NCBI GenBank assembly: GCA_017407645.1
Contig: JAFQWE010000031.1
Location: forward strand, 1-61,534
DNA length: 61,534 nucleotides
Origin: Clostridia bacterium
Lineage (GTDB): Bacteria > Bacillota > Clostridia > Oscillospirales > Acutalibacteraceae
Direction of reading: 5' to 3'
This document shows positions 34,053 through 42,744 of the stretch, in pieces. Within the stretch, counting starts at the first letter, position 1, and every line of letters begins with the position of its first letter. The position numbers were made by a program, and so were the translations under genes. The notes under the pieces are model-generated. The model had not been told where the DNA came from. It saw only the letters and a list, made by a program, of their open reading frames with translations, and did not search any database.

Positions 34053-35242
34053 TATTTAAACTCCTCTAAGGTTTTTGCCAAGAGCTGAATACCCTTTTCA
34101 AGATTTTCGTCGCTTGGTGCAGAATAATTGATGCGGATGCAGTTGATTTTATCGTCACCCTCAATACTAAATGCAGAACCTGGAACAACTGCCACCTTAT
34201 ATTTCAGTGCGGCGGTGCAAACCTGCTCGGAAGGGATTGAGTCGGGAAGTCGGAGCCAAAGGAACAAGCCGCCCTCAATAGCATCGTAACTGACGGTATC
34301 ACCGATATATTTGTCGATAAACTCTTGTGCTTTTTTTGCTTTTTCGCGGTAAATGGCACGAATTTTTTCAAGATGGGCGGCATAGTCACACTTGGTCATA
34401 AACTGGTGAGTTATAATCTGTGACCACATCTGAGTGTGAACGTCGCTAACCTGCTTGCACACCACCATTTTTTGAATAACGGGCGCAGGAGCGATACAAA
34501 AGCCCACGCGCATTGCAGGGGCAAGCACCTTTGAAAATGAGCCTGCATAGATAACCAATCCGTCGGTATCCATTGATTTGATAGCAGGGATTGGCTCACC
34601 TGTAAAGCGGATATCACCGTAAGGATTGTCTTCAATAATCATAACGGAATACTGCTTGGCAAGTTCATAAAGACGCACACGCTTTTCATAAGACATACAA
34701 AAACCTGTGGGGTTTTGGAAATTTGGGATAACGTAAATCAGTTTAACGTTGGGAGTGGTTTTGAGTTTTTGCTCAAGCACCTCCATATTCATTCCGTCAG
34801 ATTCCATAGGCACGCCTACAAGGTTAAGTCCGTAAGAGCGGAAAGCGTTAACTGAGCCGACAAACGAGGGGCTTTCGCAGATTATGGCATCCCCCTCGTT
34901 GCAAATTGCCTTGGTAGCAAGGTCCATTACCTGCTGTGCGCCCGAGGTGATAAGAATATTGTCGTCATCGTTGCCAACAGACTGAGTTTTGCGCATATAG
35001 TCGCGAACTGTTTCCCGCAAAGGAGTGTATCCCTCACTGACAGAATAGTGGAGTGCCTCCATCGGTCTTTCGGCAAAAATCTGCGCAGAGATTTTTGATA
35101 TTTCCTCAACGGGAAATGCATCAGAGGCAGGACTGCCTGCGGCAAGAGAAATAAAGCCCGGCTCTGAAGAATATTTTAATATTTCACGAATGGCAGAGGG
35201 TGCAAGGGTTGAGATTCGATTGGCAAATTTGTAATCCATCAT
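34052..35242 (-). CDS. PLP-dependent aminotransferase, class I/II (2-aminoadipate/MocR-like type)
   Basis: A 396-residue fold-type I aminotransferase. ITSGAQQVMDL binds cofactor phosphate, YVIPNFQNPTG and IIEDNPYGDIRF hold the conserved Asn and Asp/Tyr, and YAGSFSKVLAPAMRVGF contains the Schiff-base Lys. GIRINYSA-like CIRINYSAP near the end has the substrate carboxylate Arg. The NP-YGD and S-F-S-K spacing is that of LysN/2-aminoadipate and multi-substrate enzymes. It heads an operon with trpS. An ATGATG pair (35242/35239) follows GAAAGAAG. Confidence 0.88.
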   Translation of the reverse strand: MMDYKFANRISTLAPSAIREILKYSSEPGFISLAAGSPASDAFPVEEISKISAQIFAERPMEALHYSVSEGYTPLRETVRDYMRKTQSVGNDDDNILITSGAQQVMDLATKAICNEGDAIICESPSFVGSVNAFRSYGLNLVGVPMESDGMNMEVLEQKLKTTPNVKLIYVIPNFQNPTGFCMSYEKRVRLYELAKQYSVMIIEDNPYGDIRFTGEPIPAIKSMDTDGLVIYAGSFSKVLAPAMRVGFCIAPAPVIQKMVVCKQVSDVHTQMWSQIITHQFMTKCDYAAHLEKIRAIYREKAKKAQEFIDKYIGDTVSYDAIEGGLFLWLRLPDSIPSEQVCTAALKYKVAVVPGSAFSIEGDDKINCIRINYSAPSDENLEKGIQLLAKTLEEFK

Positions 35243-35278
35243 TTACGCTTCTTTCACAAAAAGATAATAATTATGTTT

Positions 35279-35307
35279 ATTGTATCACATTATATCCCCG
35301 TATGCAA
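35279..35307 (-). promoter_or_regulatory. Promoter of the aminotransferase-trpS operon
   Basis: On the minus strand TTGCAT (35307-35302), 17 bases, TACAAT (35284-35279), about 40 bases before the start codon. Confidence 0.65.
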
Positions 35308-35354
35308 TTGTTTTTTAAGATTTGTGTGTGCGCCTCATCCTCACCGTAGAAAGC

Positions 35355-35380
35355 AAAAAGGAGGCGGTTGCCTCCTTTTT
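35355..35380 (-). terminator. Terminator after the clan-A glycosidase gene
   Basis: AAAAAGGAGGC (35355-35365) pairs with GCCTCCTTTTT (35370-35380) around GGTT; on the minus strand it follows the stop codon of the glycosidase directly. Confidence 0.85.
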
Positions 35381-36796
35381 TTAAAACAACAGCATAAGTG
35401 GACTGTCGGTTATTTTGATTTTTATCAGGTCATAATCGGTCTCGTTTATCCGTTTGATATGCTCTTCGCCGATTTCATATATGTTGCCGTCTGCCAAATC
35501 CACAAGCTGAGGGACGTTTCCCATATTTACGGCGTGCATTGATATGGTTGTATCAACCCTTTCGGTCAAAATATCGCTTGCCACCCAATAGATCATTGCC
35601 TTTTTGCCATTTGCAAGCGACAAATCAAGGCGGTTGATACGGCTGTCCTGAGGAGAAATTGTGGTCTGCCAACGGACAGCGGTATTCATAAACTGAATGG
35701 GCAATTTAGTCTTTTGTGTGCCGTTGCAAAGGATTGCCGACAGGGTTTGCAAAGCGTAATATGAAGGCTTTTTATAATAGGTGCCAAGAAAATTTTCGTT
35801 CTCGTCAAACTGTGCGCCGAGAACACCGTAAAAGCCAAACTTTTCCCGATTTTTATCGGCTCTCTCCCCCATTGGCTCAAACATATCAACGGCGGTAAAG
35901 TAGGAAGAAAATCTTACTCCGCCCTTATAGTCACTGAGGATTCTGCGAAGAAGCAATTTAGTCTGCTTTTCTTCTGTCCAGTTACAGCCCTCTACCGCGC
36001 CGTAGAGGGAATTTTCAGAATGGCAACCCGTCTCACCCTGAATTATATCGATACTGGGATTATACATATCAATAAGAGCGCGCAAATTACGCTGAAAATC
36101 GGCAAGCGTTTCTTGCTCTATGCCGTCAAACTGATTGTATTCGGGATTTATGCTGTAATCGTGGTAGGTTACCGCGTCAATATGAGGCGCCATAATTTTA
36201 AGAGCGGAGTTCAGCCAATTCAAATCACGAGAGCAAAATGCGCCTGCAAAAATTTCGGCATCGGGGTTACCATTTTTAACGGCAAGGGCGGTATCACGGG
36301 CAAAATTGCCATACTCGGTGCCGTTTACTCCGTGGCGCCAGCACCACTCTCCGTCAGGCTCGTTCCACACCTCGAAATGTGCCACTCTGCCTAAAAAATG
36401 CTTTGCGACGGCAGTGCAATAGTTTGCCCAAGCGGTCTTCATTTCGTCGTTATGAATGGGTGGGCATCCCATTCCGCCTGCCAAGCCCTCACAGCGATTA
36501 TCATAAAGAATGTTGCCGTAGCAAAGACACATCCAAGGAGTCATACCGCTGTCAATAAGGTTGTCAACAATTTTGTCAAGCCAAGCAAAATCGTATTCTC
36601 CCTTTTTCTGTTCAGTTTTTTGCCAGCCTGATTGAATTCGCACCCACTTTACGCCAAGTTCGCTTAAAGGCTTATAGCATTCGGTAGGGTCAAAAACGTC
36701 TCTGTCTAACTTTTCAAAGCCGATACCAACAGGTGATGATACAACATCTTTAGAACGTACAACCGGTATTTTGCCAACTTTTTTATAGGTAAACAT
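35381..36796 (-). CDS. Cytoplasmic glycoside hydrolase, clan GH-A (GH39/GH5-like)
   Basis: A 471-residue retaining glycosidase without a signal peptide. LGVKWVRIQSGW and the second-strand WMCLCYGN begin the barrel. FEVWNEPDGEW (about 141-151) has the Asn-Glu acid/base pair and IIQGETGCHS (about 245) the nucleophile Glu. The last 110 residues form a beta domain. The nearest pattern is GH39 or a GH-A orphan; xylosidase, iduronidase-like and other specificities are possible. AAGGAG lies 8 bases before the ATG. It is monocistronic. Confidence 0.8.
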   Translation of the reverse strand: MFTYKKVGKIPVVRSKDVVSSPVGIGFEKLDRDVFDPTECYKPLSELGVKWVRIQSGWQKTEQKKGEYDFAWLDKIVDNLIDSGMTPWMCLCYGNILYDNRCEGLAGGMGCPPIHNDEMKTAWANYCTAVAKHFLGRVAHFEVWNEPDGEWCWRHGVNGTEYGNFARDTALAVKNGNPDAEIFAGAFCSRDLNWLNSALKIMAPHIDAVTYHDYSINPEYNQFDGIEQETLADFQRNLRALIDMYNPSIDIIQGETGCHSENSLYGAVEGCNWTEEKQTKLLLRRILSDYKGGVRFSSYFTAVDMFEPMGERADKNREKFGFYGVLGAQFDENENFLGTYYKKPSYYALQTLSAILCNGTQKTKLPIQFMNTAVRWQTTISPQDSRINRLDLSLANGKKAMIYWVASDILTERVDTTISMHAVNMGNVPQLVDLADGNIYEIGEEHIKRINETDYDLIKIKITDSPLMLLF

Positions 36797-36825
36797 ATGC
36801 TTTCTCCTTGTATTTTTATAGTATT

Positions 36826-36854
36826 ATGCTATCAAAGAGTAAAAACTGTGTCAA
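36826..36854 (-). promoter_or_regulatory. Promoter of the clan-A glycosidase gene
   Basis: On the minus strand TTGACA (36854-36849), 17 bases, TAGCAT (36831-36826), about 30 bases before the ATG. Confidence 0.6.
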
Positions 36855-36911
36855 GTTTATTTTAAGATTTTATTCATTATTGATGAATAAAAATTAAATT
36901 TAAAATAGGTG

Positions 36912-36940
36912 TTGCAAAGTATGGAAAATAGTTGTAAAAT
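36912..36940 (+). promoter_or_regulatory. pduL promoter
   Basis: TTGCAA (36912-36917), 17 bases, TAAAAT (36935-36940), 35 bases before the TTG start codon. Confidence 0.65.
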
Positions 36941-36975
36941 TAAGTTACATTAAAAAACGAAAGGAAGTTTTTATT

Positions 36976-37551
36976 TTGGCTAACAAAGTTCTTGTTGAAA
37001 CCTCTGCAAGACACGTTCACGTGTCTAAAGAGCATCTTGAAATACTTTTCGGTGAGGGTTACGAGCTTACCGTAAAGAAAATGCTTTCTCAACCCGGTCA
37101 GTTCGCTTGCGAAGAAAGAGTTACCGTTGTTGGAAGCAAAAAGGAATTGGCTAACGTTTCTATTCTCGGTCCCTGCCGCAACGCTACTCAGGTTGAGTTG
37201 TCACTGACCGACGCCCGTTCAATCGGTGTTGCCGCTCCCGTTCGTGAGTCAGGTGACATTGCAGGTTCAGGTGCTTGCAAGCTTATCGGACCTAAGGGTG
37301 AGGTTGAAATCAGCGAGGGTGTTATCTCTGCAAAGCGCCACATCCACATGACCACTGCCGATGCCGCTGAGTTTGGCGTTAAGGATACCCAGATTGTAAG
37401 CGTTAAGGTTGATTCTGACGGTCGCAGTCTTACCTTTGGTGACGTTGTTGTTCGTGTTAGCGACAGCTACGCTTTGGCAATGCACATTGACACCGACGAG
37501 TCTAACGCAGCAGGCTGCACTCCCGGTATGATGGGCGAAGTTATTCTTTAA
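36976..37551 (+). CDS. pduL: PduL-type phosphate acyltransferase (phosphotransacylase)
   Basis: A 191-residue PduL-family enzyme. It exchanges acyl-CoA and acyl-phosphate (acetyl or propanoyl), leading to ATP via an acyl kinase. The two beta-barrel halves each carry a zinc-binding His pair: SARHVHVS (10-17) and KRHIHMT (about 120-126). GPCRNATQVELS and the final AAGCTPGMMGEV are family hallmarks. There is no N-terminal encapsulation helix and no microcompartment gene nearby, so it is probably a free cytosolic Pta. The start is TTG, with AAAGGAAG 8 bases upstream. Confidence 0.92.
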   Translation: MANKVLVETSARHVHVSKEHLEILFGEGYELTVKKMLSQPGQFACEERVTVVGSKKELANVSILGPCRNATQVELSLTDARSIGVAAPVRESGDIAGSGACKLIGPKGEVEISEGVISAKRHIHMTTADAAEFGVKDTQIVSVKVDSDGRSLTFGDVVVRVSDSYALAMHIDTDESNAAGCTPGMMGEVIL

Positions 37552-37561
37552 TAGCAAGGTT

Positions 37562-37596
37562 AAAATGCTCGACTTGATTTCAAGTCGAGCATTTTT
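37562..37596. terminator. Bidirectional terminator
   Basis: AAATGCTCGACTTGA pairs perfectly with TCAAGTCGAGCATTT around TT, followed by a T run, between convergent pduL and tspO. Confidence 0.9.
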
Positions 37597-38069
37597 TAAT
37601 TTAACACTGCATATCCGATATTAAGATAAAGAGCAAAGAGGCACCACAAAAGATAGGGCAGCATAAGTCGGGCGGCAGTGGAGCTTGCATCACCAAAATG
37701 TTTGATTGTCAGAACAATTGCTACTATAAGCGCAAGCAAAACTATTACCGATACCCACAGCCATCCGAAACGGAAAAAGGTTACCACCCACAAAAAGTTA
37801 AGAGCAAGTTGTATGTAAAAATACTGCATTGCCTCACTTTTGCTGTAGGAGTTTGCAATACGCACGTTGTATACCGCCACGCCCATCAGTATATACAAAA
37901 CCGTCCACACCACCGAAAAAACCCATGCAGGCGGTACAAGTGGCGGTTTTTTGAGCAATTCAAAAGCATCCATACCCGATGCAGTTACAAGGGCGCCTGC
38001 AATCCCCACCAGAATCGGCAGTGCCAGACTTATTAGCAAAAGCCGTAAATTAACCGTTCTTACCTTCAT
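37596..38069 (-). CDS. tspO: TspO/MBR family tryptophan-rich sensory protein
   Basis: A 157-residue protein with five membrane helices. The family signature PPLVPPAWVFSVVWTVLY joins helices 1 and 2, QLALNFLWVVTFF lies in helix 3, and PYLLWCLFALYLNIGYAVLN is the conserved fifth helix. Bacterial TspO binds porphyrins and may break them down or act in stress control. GGGG lies 8 bases before the ATG. It is monocistronic. Confidence 0.93.
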   Translation of the reverse strand: MKVRTVNLRLLLISLALPILVGIAGALVTASGMDAFELLKKPPLVPPAWVFSVVWTVLYILMGVAVYNVRIANSYSKSEAMQYFYIQLALNFLWVVTFFRFGWLWVSVIVLLALIVAIVLTIKHFGDASSTAARLMLPYLLWCLFALYLNIGYAVLN

Positions 38070-38226
38070 AAATATACCCCTTTATTAGTTATGTATATAC
38101 ATTTATATTATGGGGTGGCGGCTTTTATACTTTGATAATTTTTTATCAGTGTAATTAAAAAATTAACAAAATTTTTGACCTGTTTTTCCCTTTGTAGTCA
38201 CTCTTGCCGAATTTTACCAAAACGCC

Positions 38227-38255
38227 TTGCATACTGTGTTTTTTTGCAGTATACT
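38227..38255 (+). promoter_or_regulatory. Promoter of the EIIC-type permease gene
   Basis: TTGCAT (38227-38232), 17 bases, TATACT (38250-38255), 31 bases before the GTG start. Confidence 0.7.
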
Positions 38256-38286
38256 GCACTCAAAAGTTAATTTAGGAGGAATAGAC

Positions 38287-39336
38287 GTGAAGAAATTTGC
38301 AGAATTCTTGAAAAAGAAGGATATAAATTTGTCCTTGAAAACCTATTTTATCGATTCAATGGGCGCTATGGCATTGGGACTTTTTGCATCCTTGCTTATT
38401 GGCACCATCCTCAAAACACTTGGCGAGCAGTTAAACCTTGCCTTTTTAGTAGAGGTGGCAGGCTTTGCTACCGCCGCTACGGGTATGGCTATCGGCGTTG
38501 CCGTTGCAAGCTCCCTTAAGGCTTCCCCCCTTGTTATGTATTCCTGCGCCGTTGTTGGTACAATCGGCTATTCATTGGGCGCACAAATCAGTGACTCCCT
38601 TACCTACACTGCAGGCCCTGCCGGCGCATTCTTTGCCGTTATTTTTGCCTGCGAGTTTGGTAAGCTTGTATCTAAAGAAACCAAGGTTGATATTATCGTA
38701 ACCCCCGTCGTTACCATCCTTACAGGTTACGGTATCGCAAAGCTTTGCTGCCCTGCTATTGCTTACTGTATGTATTACCTTGGCGATTTTGTTAACACCG
38801 CCACCGAGATTGAGCCATTCTGGATGGGTATTATCATCAGCGTTGTGGTTGGTATCATCCTTACCCTGCCTATTTCAAGTGCCGCAATTTGCGCTATGAT
38901 TGGCATTACCGGTCTTGCAGGCGGTGCCGCAGCAGTCGGTTGTTGCGCTCAAATGGTGGGATTTGCCGTTATAAGCTTCAGAGAAAACAAGTGGTCAGGT
39001 CTTGTAGCGCAAGGTCTTGGCACGTCTATGCTTCAGATGGGTAACATCTGCCGCCGTCCTTTAATCTGGATTCCACCCACACTTGCCGCCGCAATTACAG
39101 GTCCTATCTCTACAATGGTATTTAAGCTTGAATGCACCGGTGCCGCCGCAGGTATGGGTACTTGCGGATTGGTAGGCCCTATCGGTATTTTAAGTGATAT
39201 GCAAGGCGGTGCATCTATGTGGATTGGCATCTTGCTTCTTTGCATTGTGGCACCTGCTGTGCTTAGTCTTATATTCAGCGAGATTATGCGTAAGGTTGGT
39301 TGGATTAAAGAGGGCGACCTTAAATTAGATTTGTAA
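38287..39336 (+). CDS. PTS EIIC_2/PfoR-type membrane permease
   Basis: A 349-residue protein with eight to ten membrane segments and repeated Gly/Ala-rich stretches (AGFATAATGMAIGVAVAS, IGITGLAGGAAAVGCCAQ, GTCGLVGPIG). These match the EIIC_2 family (PF13303, COG3641), which includes the PfoR protein of Clostridium perfringens. No EIIA or EIIB domain or gene is near, so phosphotransfer-coupled transport is not shown. The frame is open to 38227, but AGGAGGA before GTG 38287 marks the start; upstream is promoter. Substrate unknown. Confidence 0.85.
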   Translation: MKKFAEFLKKKDINLSLKTYFIDSMGAMALGLFASLLIGTILKTLGEQLNLAFLVEVAGFATAATGMAIGVAVASSLKASPLVMYSCAVVGTIGYSLGAQISDSLTYTAGPAGAFFAVIFACEFGKLVSKETKVDIIVTPVVTILTGYGIAKLCCPAIAYCMYYLGDFVNTATEIEPFWMGIIISVVVGIILTLPISSAAICAMIGITGLAGGAAAVGCCAQMVGFAVISFRENKWSGLVAQGLGTSMLQMGNICRRPLIWIPPTLAAAITGPISTMVFKLECTGAAAGMGTCGLVGPIGILSDMQGGASMWIGILLLCIVAPAVLSLIFSEIMRKVGWIKEGDLKLDL

Positions 39337-39350
39337 ATTTATGAATATCA

Positions 39351-39382
39351 AAAAGCCACGATACGAGGTATCGTGGCTTTCA
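39351..39382. terminator. Terminator between convergent genes
   Basis: AAAGCCACGATA pairs with TATCGTGGCTTT around CGAGG. The following T run is short on both strands. Confidence 0.7.
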
Positions 39383-39385
39383 TTC

Positions 39386-39760
39386 TTATTCGTTTATAAC
39401 TTCACCGTCACCGAAGGCAAAGAATTTGCCCTCAACCGTAACAAGAGTGCCATAGTCATTCTCTTTAATTGAATTATATACCTCTTGGGGAATACTGAGC
39501 TCAACCATTTCGCCTGCATCGGTTGAAAAGGTTGCATAACAGCAAAGGGTACTGTGGGGGTATTTTGGACCACCCATATTTTGAATGTTTGCCCGTTTTG
39601 ACACAACCACTGCACCGATAGCAACGGCAGGACTTTCTTCAATGGGGTCGTCAAGCTTTTCATACATTTTGCGGCGTTGATGCCAATCGTAAAAGCCTAC
39701 AATTACCAATGCCACAAAGACAACGCCGATAATTATAAGGACAATGTTCACGCTATCCAT
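39386..39760 (-). CDS. DUF2500-like membrane-anchored protein
   Basis: A 124-residue protein with one N-terminal membrane segment (4-24), then a soluble beta domain. AIGAVVVSKRAN, the YATFSTDAG strand, VELSIPQEVYNSI and DYGTLVTVEG fit the layout of DUF2500 proteins. The function is unknown. Its ATG shares a base with the upstream stop (TAATG), so it is the last, coupled gene of the murD operon. Confidence 0.75.
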   Translation of the reverse strand: MDSVNIVLIIIGVVFVALVIVGFYDWHQRRKMYEKLDDPIEESPAVAIGAVVVSKRANIQNMGGPKYPHSTLCCYATFSTDAGEMVELSIPQEVYNSIKENDYGTLVTVEGKFFAFGDGEVINE

Positions 39761-41025
39761 TACCCGTTACCCCCCAACAAAGAATCAACTGCCAGAAGCA
39801 CACCCATTTTTCCGCTATGGAAGTTGAGGGAGCCTTGAAGCCAAGCGGCATAGGGCTCTCGCAAGGGTGCATCTGCCGACAGTTCACTTGTAGCGCCCAA
39901 AGTAAAGCTTCCGCAAGCCATAATAATATCACAATCGTAGCCGGGCATATCGCTTGGGTCAGGTCTTAAGAAGGCATCGACGGGCATTCCCTTTTGCAGT
40001 CCTCTGCAAAATGCCACAAGTCGTTCAGGGGTACCAAGAGTCAAGGTTTGGATTATATCCCCTCTTACCTCATCCCAACGGGGTGACACGGCAAAGCCTA
40101 ATTTTTCAAGGAGACAGGCAGAATATACCGCTGTTTTGACCGCTTCACCTGTCAAGTGGGGAGCATTGAAAAGCCCCATAAACAGCTCGCGGCTATGACC
40201 AAGGGTAGCACCAATTTCACTGCCTGCATTAGGCACAGTCAGTCGGTATGAGCATTTTTCAACCAAGTCGGCTCTGCCTGCGATGTATCCGCCTGTGGAA
40301 GCAATACCGCCGCCAACATTTTTGATAAGAGAGCCGATTATCAAGTCGGCTCCTACGTCGCAAGGCTCCCTTGTTTGCACAAATTCGCCGTAGCAGTTAT
40401 CCACAACCACAGGGATATTGGGGCATATAGATTTTGAAAGTTTGGTGATTTTTTCAATATCTTCAACTGTCAAAGAGGGTCGCACACTGTACCCCCTTGA
40501 GCGCTGAATGTAAACAATATTAAATCCGCCTTTTTTAAGGCGAGCCTCTATCCCCTCATAGTCAACAGTGCCGTCGGGGAGTAGGTCAACGTCGTCGTAA
40601 CCAATGCCAAACTCTTTAAGAGAGCCGTCAGACTCCCCATTCAGACCGATTACGCCAAGCAAGGTATCATAAGGTCTGCCAGTAACACAAAGCATTGTAT
40701 CACCCGGACGAAGAAGTCCGAAAAGGGCTACCGTCAAGGCGTGAGTGCCGCTAACAAAATTGTGGCGCACAATAGCCGCCTCGGCACCAAAAGCATCGGC
40801 GGCTACAAGGTCTATGACCTCGCGGCCTCTGTCACCGTAACCGTAGCCGGTGGAGGCAACGAAATGGGACTCACTGACACCGTTTTTTATAAATGCATTT
40901 AGCATTTTAAGTTGGTTATATTCGGTTATTTGGTCGATTTTTGCAAACTGTTCCTTGACCTGCTCCATTACCTCTTTATCAAGGGCTTCAAGTTGGGGTG
41001 ACAGTTTAAAAAAGGGTTGTTGCAT
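39760..41025 (-). CDS. Methionine-gamma-lyase family protein (PF06838, aluminium-resistance type)
   Basis: A 421-residue PLP enzyme of PF06838. STGYGYGDRGREVID and FVSGTHAL are family motifs; VVDNCYGEF holds the PLP Asp and IIGSLIKNVGGG the Schiff-base Lys. Members were first noted for aluminium resistance and are annotated as methionine gamma-lyase-like C-S lyases, but their physiological substrate is unclear. ATG 41025 is 1 base after the GNAT stop and 9 bases from GGAG; longer starts overlap the GNAT gene. Middle of the murD operon. Confidence 0.9.
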   Translation of the reverse strand: MQQPFFKLSPQLEALDKEVMEQVKEQFAKIDQITEYNQLKMLNAFIKNGVSESHFVASTGYGYGDRGREVIDLVAADAFGAEAAIVRHNFVSGTHALTVALFGLLRPGDTMLCVTGRPYDTLLGVIGLNGESDGSLKEFGIGYDDVDLLPDGTVDYEGIEARLKKGGFNIVYIQRSRGYSVRPSLTVEDIEKITKLSKSICPNIPVVVDNCYGEFVQTREPCDVGADLIIGSLIKNVGGGIASTGGYIAGRADLVEKCSYRLTVPNAGSEIGATLGHSRELFMGLFNAPHLTGEAVKTAVYSACLLEKLGFAVSPRWDEVRGDIIQTLTLGTPERLVAFCRGLQKGMPVDAFLRPDPSDMPGYDCDIIMACGSFTLGATSELSADAPLREPYAAWLQGSLNFHSGKMGVLLAVDSLLGGNG

Positions 41026-41026
41026 T

Positions 41027-41716
41027 TTACACATCTCCATATGTATAGTGATTGCCCAAAAGGGCAAAATCTTGGTTTACATAATATTGTTTTAGTTTAT
41101 CCTCTGCCAAAACGAAATAGTTTTTAGCAAGGGTGGAATTTGCAATCTTCTTAAGCAGTTTTGTGGCTGTACCTTGCCCCTTGCACTCAGGGATTGAGCA
41201 TAGTCCCACAATAAGCATACTGTTTCCGTCAACGAATCCGCACAAAGCGACCTTGCCGTCACTGATAAGCTCTGCCGCGCCGTGTCGCACGCGGTGACAT
41301 ACATCGGGATACCACACTTCAAAAGGCGGCATAGCAAATCGGGTTGACATAACACCGTACGCATCTTTATAATCAGGTGTTGCAAGTTCAACCTTTGTGG
41401 GATTTTTTGGCGCATAACAAAACTGATATAGCGTCGTCTCATCAGGCAGGTTTAACGGCAGGTTTGATAGCACCGACTGTGCCCCAATCACCGATATAAA
41501 CTGCTCTATTTCTTCCGTACCCTCATTATTATACACACAAATTGTGACCGCCCCATCCATTTTTGAAATGAGTGCGGCGGTTTCTTCATTATCATTTTGT
41601 TGTTGCCAAAACAACGCCATACCACTGTTGCCATATGCCTTAAAAAGCGAGTAAATTCGGATTTCGGCGGCACAGGTTGGCTCTTTTTTCGGCAGTGCTT
41701 CAATCAGTTCAATCAT
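41027..41716 (-). CDS. GNAT-family acetyltransferase
   Basis: A 229-residue protein. The C-terminal half is a GNAT domain: GFVDGNSMLIVGLCSIPECKG with the acetyl-CoA loop CKGQGTATKLLKKI, then LAEDKLKQYYVNQDFALLG. The N-terminal 110 residues are poorly conserved (ALISKMDGAVTICVY). It overlaps the M42 peptidase gene by ATGA and abuts the lyase gene, so it is co-expressed. The acceptor amine is unknown. Confidence 0.85.
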   Translation of the reverse strand: MIELIEALPKKEPTCAAEIRIYSLFKAYGNSGMALFWQQQNDNEETAALISKMDGAVTICVYNNEGTEEIEQFISVIGAQSVLSNLPLNLPDETTLYQFCYAPKNPTKVELATPDYKDAYGVMSTRFAMPPFEVWYPDVCHRVRHGAAELISDGKVALCGFVDGNSMLIVGLCSIPECKGQGTATKLLKKIANSTLAKNYFVLAEDKLKQYYVNQDFALLGNHYTYGDV

Positions 41717-42744
41717 ACCTCACCCGATGCACAAAGAGCAAGCATTTGACGGGCTGTATCAAGTTGCGCCTGCATATCCTCAAGATTTATAAGGCAAGCG
41801 CTTGAGTGCAAATAACGGCAAGGAGTTGAAATTGCAAGAACACGCACTCCGTCACCAACCTGATGAATTGCGGCGGCATCATTGGCGCCGCTCACCGCAG
41901 TTTTTGCTTGCACCTTAACGCCTTGCTTTTGTGCCATTTCGAATACCGCCTTATAAAGCTTGCGGTCATAAAGGGTGCCATTATCCATAAAGGATATTGC
42001 CGCGCCTTTTCCAAGATGGCAGGCCTTTTGACCTTGAGAAATATCGGTAATATCGGCGGCAGTGGTAGTTTCCAACACTAAGGCGATATCGGGATTCACC
42101 TGATACGTGGCAGTGCGGGCACCTCTGCAGCCAACCTCTTCCTGTACGGAAAAGGTATAGTAGGCATCGTAGGGTTGGTCTTCGGTAATCATAGTCATAA
42201 GCACAGCGCAACCTACTCTGTCATCAAGGGCGCGGGCAAGGAGTGTGTTTTCATTTAACTTTTCGTATTTGCTGTAAAAGGTGCCTATATCCCCTACTGA
42301 CACATATTTCTCGGCATCTTCACGGGAGGTAGCACCGATATCGATTGTCAAAGAGGATTTTTCGGGCATTTTGCTCTTTTCAGAGTCAGAAAGCAGATGG
42401 ACGGGTTTGGTTTGAACAACGCCGATAACGTCGCCAAAAATCACACGCTTTGACACAAGGCTTTCGCAGTTTATACCGCCAACGGTGGTAAAGGACAAGG
42501 AGCCGTCACCGTTTATGGCGGTAATAATGATGCCGACCTCGTCGGTATGGGCATCAAGCTGAACCTTTTTGACTGCTCGGTTTTTGCCCTCTTTAAATGC
42601 AATAAGGTTGCCCAAAGCATCCACATAACACTCTTTACAATAGGGCTTAATAACCGATTTGATATATTCGGTAATTGAACTTTCCATACCTGAGGGGGCA
42701 TAAAACTGACAAAGCTTTTCTAAATACATTTCTGTTTTTGTCAT
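41713..42744 (-). CDS. M42 family metallopeptidase, second copy
   Basis: A 343-residue aminopeptidase or glucanase-family (M42) enzyme with two metals. Ligands are visible: LDAHTDEVG (His-x-Asp), ALDDRVGCAV (Asp), QEEVGCRGA (the base and ligand Glu pair) and YLHSSACLI (His). It overlaps the first M42 gene by ATGA and has GGAGG 6 bases before ATG 42744. It is clearly a paralogue of its neighbour, but the sequences have drifted far. M42 enzymes form large tetrahedral assemblies that trim peptides; two in one operon may have different residue preference. Confidence 0.92.
   Translation of the reverse strand: MTKTEMYLEKLCQFYAPSGMESSITEYIKSVIKPYCKECYVDALGNLIAFKEGKNRAVKKVQLDAHTDEVGIIITAINGDGSLSFTTVGGINCESLVSKRVIFGDVIGVVQTKPVHLLSDSEKSKMPEKSSLTIDIGATSREDAEKYVSVGDIGTFYSKYEKLNENTLLARALDDRVGCAVLMTMITEDQPYDAYYTFSVQEEVGCRGARTATYQVNPDIALVLETTTAADITDISQGQKACHLGKGAAISFMDNGTLYDRKLYKAVFEMAQKQGVKVQAKTAVSGANDAAAIHQVGDGVRVLAISTPCRYLHSSACLINLEDMQAQLDTARQMLALCASGEV

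Noticed and set aside
34052-35380. T-box riboswitch upstream of the trpS operon
   Set aside because: The leader from the promoter to the start is about 40 bases, too short for a T-box, and no T-box consensus is visible.
36976-37551. Propanediol or ethanolamine microcompartment locus
   Set aside because: No shell protein, diol dehydratase or aldehyde dehydrogenase gene is nearby.
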